From: Halorubrum lipolyticum DSM 21995
Lineage (GTDB): Archaea; Halobacteriota; Halobacteria; Halobacteriales; Haloferacaceae
Assembly (NCBI RefSeq): GCF_000337375.1
Contig: NZ_AOJG01000007.1
Span: 39,971 to 103,970, forward strand
DNA length: 64,000 nucleotides
Direction of reading: 5' to 3'
Made by a program: the position numbers and the translations under genes. Positions 16,667-25,711 of the stretch are shown piece after piece. Under the pieces are notes generated by a model. That model saw only the letters and a list, made by a program, of their open reading frames with translations, did no database searches and was not told the DNA's origin. How positions within the stretch are numbered: the stretch's first letter is position 1; every line of letters starts with the position of its first letter.

Positions 16667-18049
16667 TCACGACGCCCCCTCGGCGAGACACGACGCGTAC
16701 ACCTCCCGGAGCTCCGCGGTCACGACCTCCCAGGAGTACCGCTCGGCGACCAGCTCCCGGTTCGTCCGTCCCATCCGCGCGGTCGACTCCGGCTCCGCGA
16801 TCAGCTCGCGGATCGCCTCGGCGAGCGCGTCCGCGTCGCCCGGCGGCACCGTCCGGCCGTTCTCCGGACCGACCGTCTCCGGGATGCTCCCCACCGTCGT
16901 CGAGACGATCGCGTTGCCGCCGGCCATCGCCTCGAGGATCGCGATCGGCAGCCCCTCGGCGTGGCTCGGCAGCACGTAGACGTCGCCCGCCGAGAGCAGC
17001 GCCCGCTTCTCCGACTCCGAGACGTATCCGGCGACCGCGACGTGAGGGCGGTCGGCCGCGAACCGCTCGACCGCGTCCGAGTACGGGCCCTTCCCCGCGA
17101 TCGTCGCGTGATACGGCGGCGAGTCGGTCTCGTCGAGCGTCTCGAGCGCGTCGAGGAACTCGCTCACGCCCTTCCGCTCGATCAGGTTCGAGAGGAACAC
17201 GACGTGGAGGCCGTCGGTCGCGCGCTCATCGTTCGCCAGGTCGTCGTCGTTCTCCCCCTCGCCGTCCACCGCGTCGTCTTCGCCCTCGGCGTCGTACTCG
17301 GACGGGTCGACCGCGTTCGGCACGACCGCGACCGACGCCGGGTCCACCCGGCGCGAGACCGCCTCCTTCCAGTACGTCGAGAGCACGATGACCCGACAGG
17401 CCGCGTCGAAGACGAGCGACTGGTAGGCGCCCAGCAGCCGGGAGTCGGTCCGGACGAACTCGTCGAACGAGGAGCCGTGGACGTGTAACACGACCGGCCG
17501 GCGCCACGCGTACCGGCCGAACAGCACGTAGAACGACTCGCGGACGAACGAGTAGTCGTGCGAGCAGTGGACGTGGACGAGGTCCGGCCGGTCGCGGACG
17601 ACGAACCGCGCCGCGTCCGCGACGGCCTTCGCGGCGGCCGCGACGAACCACCGCGTCCCCGAGCCGTCCGGGGAGGCGACGTTGTGCAGCGCCGTGTCGC
17701 CCGCGAGGTGTTTCCGCTGCTCGGTGATGTACTGGCCCACTCCCCCGGTGGCGCCGCTCGACGCCCCGACGACGAGCAGCCGGCCCGGCCTCCCAGCGGC
17801 GCGCCGGCCGTCCGCGGGGCCGTCGTCGGGCACCGCGACGGCGTCCGGCGCCGGCGAACCGTCGCCGGCTTCCCCCGCGTCGTCGCCGGCTTCACTCGCG
17901 TCGTCGGCGTCCGGTTCCTCGAACGCGCCGCGTGCGAGGCGGTCGAGGGCCCCCGCGACGGCCGCGATGACCGTGGCGGCAGTCCCGGTCACGGCGACCG
18001 CGGCGGCGACGGCGCCCGCCGCAGTGCTCGGGAGCGATCGGGGGCTCAC
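16667..18049 (-). CDS. GT4 glycosyltransferase with N-terminal extension
   Basis: A 460-aa GT-B enzyme. The GT4 core begins at about residue 91 (RLLVVGASSGATGGVGQYI) and ends with the nucleotide-binding region: VVFLSNLIERKG, VLPSHAEGLPIAILEAMAGG (with the EX7E pattern) and RYSWEVV. The first 90 residues are unusual: a hydrophobic Ala/Val-rich stretch (10-35, a possible membrane anchor) and then an acidic spacer. It starts with GTG in a GTGA overlap with the upstream toroid gene, so the pair is coupled. The start could instead lie downstream of the extension, but the exact overlap argues for 18049. A further acidic insert lies near 240-265. Confidence 0.85.
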   Translation of the reverse strand: MSPRSLPSTAAGAVAAAVAVTGTAATVIAAVAGALDRLARGAFEEPDADDASEAGDDAGEAGDGSPAPDAVAVPDDGPADGRRAAGRPGRLLVVGASSGATGGVGQYITEQRKHLAGDTALHNVASPDGSGTRWFVAAAAKAVADAARFVVRDRPDLVHVHCSHDYSFVRESFYVLFGRYAWRRPVVLHVHGSSFDEFVRTDSRLLGAYQSLVFDAACRVIVLSTYWKEAVSRRVDPASVAVVPNAVDPSEYDAEGEDDAVDGEGENDDDLANDERATDGLHVVFLSNLIERKGVSEFLDALETLDETDSPPYHATIAGKGPYSDAVERFAADRPHVAVAGYVSESEKRALLSAGDVYVLPSHAEGLPIAILEAMAGGNAIVSTTVGSIPETVGPENGRTVPPGDADALAEAIRELIAEPESTARMGRTNRELVAERYSWEVVTAELREVYASCLAEGAS

Positions 18050-19407
18050 GGGCGGTCCTCCGCGGTCCGCAGGAGGTACTCGCTCAGCGCCAGACACATC
18101 CACGCCTGGCTCCAGCGGATGTACGGCGTCCTGTCCGTCAGTGCGCGCCCGATCCGGCGGTAGAAGTAGCCGTCGGGGTCGTACAGGTGCTCGAGGGACC
18201 ACCCGAGGACGCGGCGTGTGACCTCCCGGTCCGCCGGGTCGTCTCGACGCGTGAACGTGATCAGCGCCTGTGCGGCCGCGTGGGCGTCGTACGGGTGCGA
18301 CCGGTCGTGCTCGAACTTCGGCGCGCCGTCCGGCTCGAAGTGGTGCTCGCGGTGGAACGCCATCCCGCGCTCGTAGGCGCGGCGCGCGGGGTGGTCGGGC
18401 GATCGGCCCTCGGCGTACCGAGAGAGGCTCTCGAGGACGAACCCGGTGTGGAAGTTGTCGTACCCCAGATGGGAGTCCGACGCGGGGACGGAGTAGTGCC
18501 ACCCGCCCTCCTCGGTCTGTTCGTCGATGACGAACTCGACGAGCCGCTCGCCGCGGTCCCGGAGGGCGTCGTCACCGACCGCGTCGGCGACGGCGAGCAG
18601 GTGATCGCCCGCGAGCGCGTTCGCGTTGACCGCCACGTACGAGTCGTAGGGGGTGTAGCTGAGCGCGTCGTACTCGCCCACGCGCACCGTTTCGAGGTCC
18701 TCGAGGAGGAACGACGCCGCGCCGCGCGCGATCGAGAGCGACCGCTCGCTGCCGGTCAGTCGGTGGTGACGGAGGAACGCGCGGGCGCAAAACACCGTCA
18801 CGACGCCGCAGGGGTGCCCCGCGGGGAGGAAGAACTTCGTCGAGTTCTGCCAGTCGAAGTTGTACCCCCACGACGGGCGGTCGAACGCTTCCGAGGTGTG
18901 CTCGGCGAGCCAGTCGAGCAGGCGCTCGGCCTCCGCGAGCGAGGCCCGGTCGCCCGTCAGCTCGTACCGGTTCAGGTAGGCGGTCGCGAACAGCCCGATC
19001 CCCTTCGGATTCCGCTCGCGCGGCACGCCGAGCGCGGGGCGGAGGTTCACCGGGGAGGCTTGGACGCCGTGGATCGCCACCAGCCGGGCGATCGGCCGTC
19101 GCGCGATCGCCGAGAGGATCGGGCTGTTCAGCCCGTCGTACGGGTCGTAGCCGGCGTAGTCCCGGTCGCGAGCCCACCCCAGCGCCGCGTCGAGGACGAC
19201 CGCGGGGTCGTAGCCGGCGACCGTCGCCCGCTCCTCGCCGTCGGCCCCGGGGGCCCGGAGTTCGTGAACTACCCCACCGAGCCGAAGCTCCGCCGGCTCG
19301 GCGGTCGCCCCGTCGTCGGCCCGCTCGGCGGTCGCGGCGGGGGGATCGGTCCCGGTCTCGCCGACGCTTTCGGCGTCGTCGTCGGTCGCTCGCGCATCCT
19401 GACCCAT
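18046..19407 (-). CDS. Alpha/alpha-toroid fold protein of the glycan locus
   Basis: A 453-aa protein. After a disordered acidic N-terminus (1-60), the chain is repetitive alpha-helical with aromatic- and Gly-rich turns (YDPYDGLNSPI, WGYNFDWQNS, GGWHYSVPASDSHLGYDNFHTGFVLESL), typical of an (alpha/alpha)6 barrel as in terpene cyclases, glucuronyl hydrolases and some glycoside hydrolases. From memory, relatives sit in haloarchaeal glycosylation clusters, sometimes labelled as antibiotic transport permeases, which this soluble protein is not. Its stop overlaps the GT4 start (GTGA). A polysaccharide hydrolase, lyase or epimerase role is plausible but unproven. Confidence 0.7.
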   Translation of the reverse strand: MGQDARATDDDAESVGETGTDPPAATAERADDGATAEPAELRLGGVVHELRAPGADGEERATVAGYDPAVVLDAALGWARDRDYAGYDPYDGLNSPILSAIARRPIARLVAIHGVQASPVNLRPALGVPRERNPKGIGLFATAYLNRYELTGDRASLAEAERLLDWLAEHTSEAFDRPSWGYNFDWQNSTKFFLPAGHPCGVVTVFCARAFLRHHRLTGSERSLSIARGAASFLLEDLETVRVGEYDALSYTPYDSYVAVNANALAGDHLLAVADAVGDDALRDRGERLVEFVIDEQTEEGGWHYSVPASDSHLGYDNFHTGFVLESLSRYAEGRSPDHPARRAYERGMAFHREHHFEPDGAPKFEHDRSHPYDAHAAAQALITFTRRDDPADREVTRRVLGWSLEHLYDPDGYFYRRIGRALTDRTPYIRWSQAWMCLALSEYLLRTAEDRP

Positions 19408-19471
19408 CTTGCCGGCGGTTCGGCACCCGCCCGATAAGTTATGCGCCCGTTTCCGGACGCCCTGAGCGGGG

Positions 19472-20578
19472 TCACCGCCCGTCCGCTCTCGGAGGGCGCT
19501 CGTCGAGCACGCCGTCCGTGCGGTCGAGATCCGGGTCGATCGGGTCGTCGATGAGGGCGCGCACCAGCCGGGAGACCTCCCGACGGACGCGGATCGACCG
19601 GTCGAGGTCCGGCTCGGTCTCGACGCCTCCCGCGGGCGCCAAGTGGTCGACGATCTCGTCGGGGTCGCGGGAGTGGAACACCATCCCGTCGGCGACCATC
19701 TGCCTGTCGACCGAGAGGAGCGGTCCCGGGAAGAAGGAGACCGCCGGCTTCCCCATGCACGCCGCCTCCCGGGCCATCGTCCCCGATCCGGTCAACATCC
19801 CGTCGGAGTGCCAGGCGAGCTGGAGGCCGTTGAGCGCGCCGTCCGGGACGTACACCCGGTCGTCGTCGAACGGCTCCGCGTGCGGTCGGTCGGCGGGGCG
19901 CCGCGGCAGGTAGACGACGTTCGTCCCGGCGTCGCGGAGCGCCCGCAGCAGCGCCGGCACGAGCGTCTCCGACTCGTCCACGTACGCGGCGCCGAGCGCC
20001 TCCGGCCGGACGACGACGTAGCGGTCGAACGGGAGCGCCTCGGTGAACGACTCGTCGGGCTCGAAGTTCGCGACGTAGATGTCCTCTTTGTACCCGTCGT
20101 AGGTGTGGATGCGGTCCGGGTCGACCCCCCAGCGGGTGAGCTCCGAGGTCCGGAACGCCGACGGCACGACGTGCCGGGTGGCGTACGACCTGAACCGACA
20201 GAAGAGCCGCTCGACGAGCGGCGTCTCGGCGTACGCGGTGATGTCGTTGTCCGAGAAGTGGATCGACGGCATCCCCCTCGCGCGCGACGCCAACACGCAC
20301 ATCGCGTTCCTCGCCGACAGCGAGACGTCCGCGCTCGGGGCCTGAAACCCGAGCTGCACGGTTCGGAGCGGCACGCCGATCGTCCGGAGCGCGACGTTGT
20401 CGAAGTCGCGCCCCACCAGCTCGAACTCGAAGCCCGCCTCCCGCGCGAGCGCGGCCGTCTCCGTCTTCCGCCGGACCGAAGTCCGGAACCGAACGTCGGT
20501 GATGTCCGCCAAGAGCCCCTCGAAGAACAGCGGATGAGAGGGGCTCGCGAGGTCCAACCACGCTGTCGTCTCCCTCAT
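19472..20578 (-). CDS. DUF354-type GT-B protein
   Basis: A 368-aa protein with the DUF354 signature: an N-terminal LDLASPSHPLFFEGLL segment, a central PSIHFSDNDI segment, and a C-terminal GT-B half with LTGSGTMAREAACMGKPAVSFFPG (about 255-280), resembling UDP-GlcNAc 2-epimerase or MurG-like folds. These proteins occur in archaeal glycan clusters and are thought to be glycosyltransferases or epimerases. It lies 64 bp upstream of the toroid-GT4 pair on the same strand, so it is probably the first gene of that unit. Confidence 0.8.
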   Translation of the reverse strand: MRETTAWLDLASPSHPLFFEGLLADITDVRFRTSVRRKTETAALAREAGFEFELVGRDFDNVALRTIGVPLRTVQLGFQAPSADVSLSARNAMCVLASRARGMPSIHFSDNDITAYAETPLVERLFCRFRSYATRHVVPSAFRTSELTRWGVDPDRIHTYDGYKEDIYVANFEPDESFTEALPFDRYVVVRPEALGAAYVDESETLVPALLRALRDAGTNVVYLPRRPADRPHAEPFDDDRVYVPDGALNGLQLAWHSDGMLTGSGTMAREAACMGKPAVSFFPGPLLSVDRQMVADGMVFHSRDPDEIVDHLAPAGGVETEPDLDRSIRVRREVSRLVRALIDDPIDPDLDRTDGVLDERPPRADGR

Positions 20579-20947
20579 GAGCGGTCCGTCGCCGACGGTC
20601 CGTCGCCGTCCGGCGTTCCCTCCGTGGCCCTCCGCCCGGGCGGGTCGCGTGACCCGTGGGTCGGAGGCGGTCCGAACGCTTCCTGCGCGCGTCGTGAGTG
20701 GTTACGATCCATGTGTGAGTTCCGTCTCCTCGGTATCCGACCGGTTCGACTGCACTGTCGGCCCGTCGGGTCTTTGTTATCCCTCGCCTTTCGACCGCCG
20801 GCGGGACGCCCCGGGACGGGAGCGCGGCCGGCGTCGCGACTCCCCTCGACGCGCCGTCGCGTTCGGGAGACGCCGCCGGAGCGCGGTCGAGCTCCGACAG
20901 ACCTCTCGTCGGGCGTTATAGTCGCGTTACCGACGCCCCTCGCGGCG
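20579..20947. other. 369-bp gap without a recognisable gene
   Basis: This lies between the DUF354 gene start and the DUF1616 gene end, both on the minus strand. A GTTATAG-like sequence near 20916 and GGTTACGAT near 20700 are the only A/T-rich spots. It presumably holds the promoter of the DUF354 gene and the end of the DUF1616 transcript. No clear hairpin or coding frame was found. Confidence 0.5.
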
Positions 20948-21901
20948 TCAGCCGCCCGGGCCGCGGTCGACCGGGAGCCAGACGTGTACCGACCGGTACG
21001 CGCTGTCGCGGCCGGGGTTCTCGGGCGGCTCGTCGACGTACAACAGATAGGTGAGCCGGATGTCGTCGCCCGCGATCGGCGGCGAGACCTCGTGAGACCG
21101 CGTCGTCGTCGCGCCGGGCTCGACGGTCAGACCGAACTCGTCGGTGCGCACCACCTCCGAGACGCCCCCGTCGCTGACTCGTTCGAACTGGGCGACGACG
21201 CGGTACGTCGTGGCGGTCCGCTCCCGGTTCTCCACCTGCAGTTGGAGGGAGATCGGTTCGTCGACCGTCGCGTCCGTCGGGTAGTCGCCCGCCACGAATT
21301 CGCCGTCCCGCTCGGTGCCGACCGCGAACTCGGTGTAGGACGTCCCCTCCTGTGGCGCGGCGAACGCGACCCCCGCCACGGCGACCGCGACGAGCACGCT
21401 CGCGGCGAGCGCGACGTTCACGGCCGCGGTGCGCGTCGAGCCCTCGACGGTCCCGGCCCGCGCCGCATCGAGCCACCTGCCGAGGGGGACGACGAAGCGG
21501 TCCCCCTCCGGGAGCGCGCTCCGCCTGACCGCGCCGACGAGGGTCGCGCCGGTCGCGATGGCCGCGGCGACCGGGACGATCGGACCGCCGAGGTCACCGA
21601 GGGCGACCCCGAACGCGAGCGCGAGCAGCGGCAGCAGCGCGACGCTCAGTCCGAACGAGAGCGCGGCGCGTTCGACGAGGCCGAGCCGCGGCACCTCGAC
21701 GGCGCGTCCGTTGAGCGGCGTGCGCCCGACGCTCGGGCGTCCGGGAAACAGGGCCGCCGCGAGCCCGTATCCCGGCAGGAACAGGAGCACGGGAGCGACG
21801 ACGACGAGCCGGAGCGCCGGGGGGACCTGCGCCGCGAGCGCGACGGCTCCCGCGGCGTAGCCCGCGACCGCGACCACGTCCCACGTGAACAACCCGCGCA
21901 T
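20948..21901 (-). CDS. DUF1616 membrane protein
   Basis: A 317-aa protein matching the DUF1616 pattern: an N-terminal pair of helices with the conserved LRLVVVAPVLLFLPGYGLAA segment, a GLVERAALSFGLSVALLPL helix, another helix, then a fifth span (about 165-185) followed by an extracytoplasmic beta domain of about 120 residues (EGTSYTEFAVG to the end). The role is unknown; such proteins are common in archaeal surface-glycan loci. The ATG at 21901 places the first helix near the N-terminus. A GTG at 21913, or one at 21994 inside the upstream gene, are alternatives. It follows the GT4 gene by 58 bp in the same direction. Confidence 0.8.
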   Translation of the reverse strand: MRGLFTWDVVAVAGYAAGAVALAAQVPPALRLVVVAPVLLFLPGYGLAAALFPGRPSVGRTPLNGRAVEVPRLGLVERAALSFGLSVALLPLLALAFGVALGDLGGPIVPVAAAIATGATLVGAVRRSALPEGDRFVVPLGRWLDAARAGTVEGSTRTAAVNVALAASVLVAVAVAGVAFAAPQEGTSYTEFAVGTERDGEFVAGDYPTDATVDEPISLQLQVENRERTATTYRVVAQFERVSDGGVSEVVRTDEFGLTVEPGATTTRSHEVSPPIAGDDIRLTYLLYVDEPPENPGRDSAYRSVHVWLPVDRGPGG

Positions 21902-21959
21902 CGAGACGCTCACGCCGAGACGCCCCCGTCGGCGACCGACTCGTCCGGTTCGCGACCCG

Positions 21960-23156
21960 TCACGTCGGAGACGGCTCGGCGTCGCCGTCGTCACCTCCGA
22001 TTCGGTTCGCGCCGACGAGTGCGGCGTCCCGGTACACCGCCCGCGTCCGGTCGGCGATCCGGCCCCAGTCGAGCCGTCGGGCGACCGCCCGGTTGCGCCG
22101 CCCCATCGACCCCAGTTGATCGGCGTCCGCCACCGCCCGGCGGAGCGCGTCGGCGAGCCCCTCGGGCTCTTCGGGGTCGTACAGGTGCCCGCCCGCGGAG
22201 CCGACGAGCCCCGGGAGACAGCCGAGTTCGGGCGCGACCACCGCCCGTCCGAACGTCATCGCGAGCACGGCGCTGCCGGAGGTCAGGACCGAGTCGAACG
22301 GGAGCACGACCGCGTCGGCGGCCCGCATGTATCGCTGGACCTCGTCGTCGGGGACGTACTCGAGGACCGCCCGGATCCTGTCGTCGCCGTCGCACGCCGC
22401 GCGGACCTCCCGGTCGAGGGCGTCGCTCCAGGGGTTCCCCACGACGAGGAGCCGCGCGTCGAGGTCCGTCTCTCGGAACGTGTCCGCGAGGGACGGGACG
22501 TTCTTGTACGGCCGTATCAGGCCGAAGTACAGCAGCACCGGAACGTCCTCGGGGAGGTCGAGGCGCCGACGCGCCTCCTCACGCGTCACGTCGTCAGGGT
22601 AGACGCCCGCGAAGTTGCCGTGGGGGACGACCCGGATGCGCCTCGCGACGCGGTTCGGCAGCCCGTACGTCTCGCGGACGGACGCCGCCGCCGCGTCGCA
22701 GTGGACGACGAGCCGGTGGACGACCGCCGCCAGTCCCCGCCTGACCGCGAGCTCGACGCGTGGCGCACGCCGCTCGTGGTCGGCGAGGTTGTGAACGGTC
22801 CACACGAGCCGCGCGCCCAGCGCCCGCAACACGCAGGCCTCGAAGAGGAGCCTGACGCCGAGGGCCGCGGCCAACACGGCGGGGAACCGCCGCTCCGTGA
22901 TCAGGAACCGGTGCGCCCAGTGGAGGTGCACCACGTCGGGAACGCCGTGCCGGCGGGCGGCGGACAGGAGCGGGAACGCCCCGCGGACCGCGACGGGCGT
23001 GACGTCGACATCGCGGTCCGCGAGGGCGTCGATCAGCTCGGACTGGTACGGGTTCGACTCCGTGTAGTCGGGACACATCAGCACGCGGACCCGATCGCGC
23101 TCGGCGTCTGCCGTGCGGTGGTCGGCGTCGACCGTGCGGTGCTCGGCGTCCGTCAT
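21960..23156 (-). CDS. GT4 glycosyltransferase
   Basis: A 398-aa GT-B glycosyltransferase. The acceptor half has VRVLMCPDYTESNPYQSEL and DVVHLHWAHRF. A linker PHGNFAGVYP leads into the donor half with LLYFGLIRPYKN, ADAVVLPFDSVLTSGSAVLAMTFG and the acidic pair region near 345-355. The segment PYQ...LHW resembles enzymes that add glucuronate or mannose to exopolysaccharide. The N-terminal 20 residues contain a three-fold DAEHRT-like repeat. It is the first gene of a minus-strand unit with DUF1616, divergent from the VCBS gene. Confidence 0.85.
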   Translation of the reverse strand: MTDAEHRTVDADHRTADAERDRVRVLMCPDYTESNPYQSELIDALADRDVDVTPVAVRGAFPLLSAARRHGVPDVVHLHWAHRFLITERRFPAVLAAALGVRLLFEACVLRALGARLVWTVHNLADHERRAPRVELAVRRGLAAVVHRLVVHCDAAAASVRETYGLPNRVARRIRVVPHGNFAGVYPDDVTREEARRRLDLPEDVPVLLYFGLIRPYKNVPSLADTFRETDLDARLLVVGNPWSDALDREVRAACDGDDRIRAVLEYVPDDEVQRYMRAADAVVLPFDSVLTSGSAVLAMTFGRAVVAPELGCLPGLVGSAGGHLYDPEEPEGLADALRRAVADADQLGSMGRRNRAVARRLDWGRIADRTRAVYRDAALVGANRIGGDDGDAEPSPT

Positions 23157-23445
23157 GCGTTACGACCGCGCGGACGGTCCGCCGCGCCGGGGGCGCGAGA
23201 ACTGACACGGTACATCGGTGGAGCCACGATGACGCGAGCTAAGCCGTCGACCGATATTGTTAGGCGGGAGTTGATTGCCGTCGGCGCGGGCCGAGAGTCC
23301 GCTTCGGCCGTCGACGATCCCGGACGGGCGTCGGCGGCGGTGGCCGGCGGAACGGCCGATTGCCGTCGGAGCGAGCGGTGGCCGTCTCTGCTAGAAACCG
23401 TTATGTACTCGTTAGCAAACCCGTCGCACGTGCACAGTCGGGGTG

Positions 23446-24594
23446 ATGCGATTCGAACACGAACGGATCGACGACGACCCCCCGTGCGGGCGGCTCGGCT
23501 TCTGCCTCACGACCGACCTGACCGGGAACGGCCGCCCCGACGTGGTGGTCGGCGGGATGGGGTCGACGAGGCCCGTCACCGTCCTCGGGAAGCGGATCAA
23601 GCTCCGTCTGCTGCCGGTCGTGGGAGCGGCGATCGAACGCCTCGAGTCCAACGTGTTCTGGTACGAGAACCCGGGGTGGGAGCGACACGAGGTCGCCGAC
23701 TGCCCGGACCTCTCGGTCGGCGCGTCGCTCGGCGACCTTACCGGCACCGGCCGACCGGACCTCGTCGTCGGACAGAACGACGGCACCGGTCTGTACTGGT
23801 TCGAAGTCCCGCCGGACCCGCGGGAGCCGTGGACCCGACACCTGATCACCGACGCGTTCCGGAAGTACCACGACGCGGCGGTCGCCGACGTCGACGGCGA
23901 CGGGGAGCCGGAGGTGGTCGTGTGTTCACAGCTGAGCCAGGTGGTCTGTTACTTCGACGTTCCCGACGATCCCCGGGCCTCGCCGTGGCCCCAGGAGTGC
24001 CTCCACGTCGTCGCCGCGGGGCTGAACGTCGAGGGGCTCTCCGTCGCCGACCTCGACGGCGACGGGGAGTCGGAGATCGTCGCCGGTCCGAACGTGTTCC
24101 GCCGCGGGCCCGACGGCGGCTGGGACCGCGAGCGCCTCGGCGACGACTGGGAGTGGACGCGGGTCGCCGCCGCCGACCTCGACGGCGACGGGGAGTCGGA
24201 GATCGTGCTGACCGAGGGCGACCTGCCGTATCACGGGGACCGCCTCGGGCGCGTCGGCGTCTTCGACCCGCCGGACTGGGACGTGACCGTGCTCGACGAC
24301 GACCTCTTCTGCCCGCACACGGCCCAGATCGCGGACTTCGACGGCGACGGCCGACCCGACCTCCTCGTCGGGGAGATGGGCCTCGCTGACAACGACGACG
24401 CCCGGCTGTTCGTCTATCGGAACCGCGGCGCGGACCTCGACAGTGACGCCGGCTTCGAGCGCGTCGAGATCGGACGGGGGGTCCCGACCCACGAGGCGAA
24501 GCCCGTCGATCTCACCGGCGACGGTGCCCTCGACGTCGTCGGGAAGTCGTACGGCCCGGACGCGCACGTCGACGCCTGGATCCGTCGCGACTGA
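23446..24594 (+). CDS. FG-GAP/VCBS-repeat beta-propeller protein
   Basis: A 382-aa protein built from about seven repeats of about 50 residues, each with a calcium-type loop: DLTGNGRPDVVVGG, DLTGTGRPDLVVG, DVDGDGEPEVVVC, DLDGDGESEIVAG, DLDGDGESEIVL, DFDGDGRPDLLVG and DLTGDGALDVVG. This is an integrin-like seven-bladed propeller. Unlike most such proteins it has no signal peptide, so it may be cytoplasmic or exported by an unknown route. The ATG at 23446 directly follows a GTG at 23443; either could start. It stands divergent from a GT4 gene at the end of the polysaccharide locus. Confidence 0.85.
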   Translation: MRFEHERIDDDPPCGRLGFCLTTDLTGNGRPDVVVGGMGSTRPVTVLGKRIKLRLLPVVGAAIERLESNVFWYENPGWERHEVADCPDLSVGASLGDLTGTGRPDLVVGQNDGTGLYWFEVPPDPREPWTRHLITDAFRKYHDAAVADVDGDGEPEVVVCSQLSQVVCYFDVPDDPRASPWPQECLHVVAAGLNVEGLSVADLDGDGESEIVAGPNVFRRGPDGGWDRERLGDDWEWTRVAAADLDGDGESEIVLTEGDLPYHGDRLGRVGVFDPPDWDVTVLDDDLFCPHTAQIADFDGDGRPDLLVGEMGLADNDDARLFVYRNRGADLDSDAGFERVEIGRGVPTHEAKPVDLTGDGALDVVGKSYGPDAHVDAWIRRD

Positions 24595-24649
24595 GCGCTT
24601 CCGACTCGGTACGGAGGTCCCGCGGTGGTCTCGCGGTGGTCTCGCGATC

Positions 24650-24685
24650 GCTCGCTACCGATCGGACGCTCGCTACCGATCGGAC
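24650..24685. repeat. 18-bp perfect tandem repeat at the end of the SHOCT gene
   Basis: Two identical copies of GCTCGCTACCGATCGGAC cover 24650-24667 and 24668-24685. The stop codon of the minus-strand SHOCT gene (24673) lies in the second copy, so the repeat could have moved the C-terminus. Confidence 0.75.
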
Positions 24686-25158
24686 GCTCGCTCCGAGCGC
24701 TCTCGGGGCTCGCGGTCAACGGTCCCCGCTCCGCGTTCCGCCTCGCCGTCCGCCTCGTCTCCGAGCTCGCGCTCCAGCGCGCGTTCGAACTCGTCCTCGC
24801 TGAGCTCGTCTTCCATGTACCGCCGCTGAAGCCGCTCTACCGGGTCCTCGTCGACGACGTCTCGGCCGGCGTCCCGTTCTCGCGACTCGGCCGCCCCGTC
24901 GACTGACAGCGTGCGAACCCCGACGTAGGCGAGGACGAGAACCGCCGCGAGCGGCAGGAGCACGAACAGGAACGGCGCGATCCCGGGTCCGGCCGCGCCG
25001 CCCATGCCGCCCATCATTCCCATCGACCCCGCTCCGGTCGTCGCGACCGTGGGTCCCGCGGTGGGAACGCCGACGAGGAGCGCGGCGAGCGCGAACGCCC
25101 CGAGCGCGGTGAGACCGACGGCCGCCGCGACCCGTCCGCCGTGGCCGATCGTAGTCAT
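24673..25158 (-). CDS. SHOCT-domain membrane protein
   Basis: A 161-aa protein with two predicted helices (about 10-31 and 60-81) joined by a Gly/Met-rich loop (GSMGMMGGMGG), then a charged linker and a C-terminal SHOCT motif, DPVERLQRRYMEDELSEDEFERALE (about 105-130). SHOCT is a short helical oligomerisation domain found at the ends of many archaeal and bacterial membrane proteins. The exact role is unknown. The ATG at 25158 is about 25 nt below TATACATATA, a strong leaderless promoter. Confidence 0.8.
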   Translation of the reverse strand: MTTIGHGGRVAAAVGLTALGAFALAALLVGVPTAGPTVATTGAGSMGMMGGMGGAAGPGIAPFLFVLLPLAAVLVLAYVGVRTLSVDGAAESRERDAGRDVVDEDPVERLQRRYMEDELSEDEFERALERELGDEADGEAERGAGTVDREPRERSERASDR

Positions 25159-25176
25159 GTGTAGTAGTTACACTGC

Positions 25177-25186
25177 TATACATATA
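25177..25186 (-). promoter_or_regulatory. TATA element of the SHOCT gene
   Basis: TATACATATA is centred about 25 nt upstream of the ATG at 25158, giving an apparently leaderless transcript. Confidence 0.5.
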
Positions 25187-25260
25187 TGAGGAGCGCCCGA
25201 TCCCGTCGGCTCGGATTCCGACCGGCTCACTTTTTGAACTCCGCGCCCGAACCGGCCCCC

Positions 25261-25653
25261 ATGCAGGCACGCCACATCGACCACGTCAACCTCCGGATCC
25301 CCGCCGACGGCGTCGACGACGCCCGGGAGTTCTACGGCGAGCGGCTCGGCTTCGGCATCGAGGACGGGCCGTACGCGGCCGGCGAGAAGCCCTTCTTCGA
25401 CGTGCGGCTGTCGGCGACCGCCGTGATCCACCTGTGGCCGACCGACGAGTTCGAGCCGCCGACGGCGACGAACTACGACCACGTCGCCGTCGTCGTCGAG
25501 GGCTCGGCCGACGAGCTCGAGGCCGAGCTGGACGCGGCGGGCGTCGAGATCGAGAAGTCGCTCGACGAGCCGCTCGGCGCGGTCGGCGAGTCGCCCGCCG
25601 TGTACGTCCGGGACCCGTTCGGGTACCGGGTGGAGCTGAAAACGGCGGTATAA
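25261..25653 (+). CDS. VOC-family protein (glyoxalase/dioxygenase fold)
   Basis: A 130-aa vicinal-oxygen-chelate protein. HIDHVNLRI (residues 5-13) gives a likely metal His, ATNYDHVAVVV gives a second, and VYVRDPFGYRVELK at the C-terminus gives a Glu, matching the usual metal-site arrangement of two betaalphabetabetabeta halves. Such proteins include glyoxalase I, fosfomycin-resistance enzymes and extradiol dioxygenases; the substrate cannot be told. The ATG at 25261 lies 27 nt below TTTTTGAA, which supports this start over an upstream one at 25186. Confidence 0.85.
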   Translation: MQARHIDHVNLRIPADGVDDAREFYGERLGFGIEDGPYAAGEKPFFDVRLSATAVIHLWPTDEFEPPTATNYDHVAVVVEGSADELEAELDAAGVEIEKSLDEPLGAVGESPAVYVRDPFGYRVELKTAV

Positions 25654-25711
25654 CGGAGACAACACGAACGGTTGTACTTTTAAGAGGACACGCACGCGAC
25701 ATATCGAGAAG

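Noticed and set aside
19643-22744. A 1033-codon open frame on the plus strand
   Set aside because: It lies opposite the DUF354, DUF1616 and GT4 genes. The product is low-complexity Arg/Pro-rich sequence with no domain.
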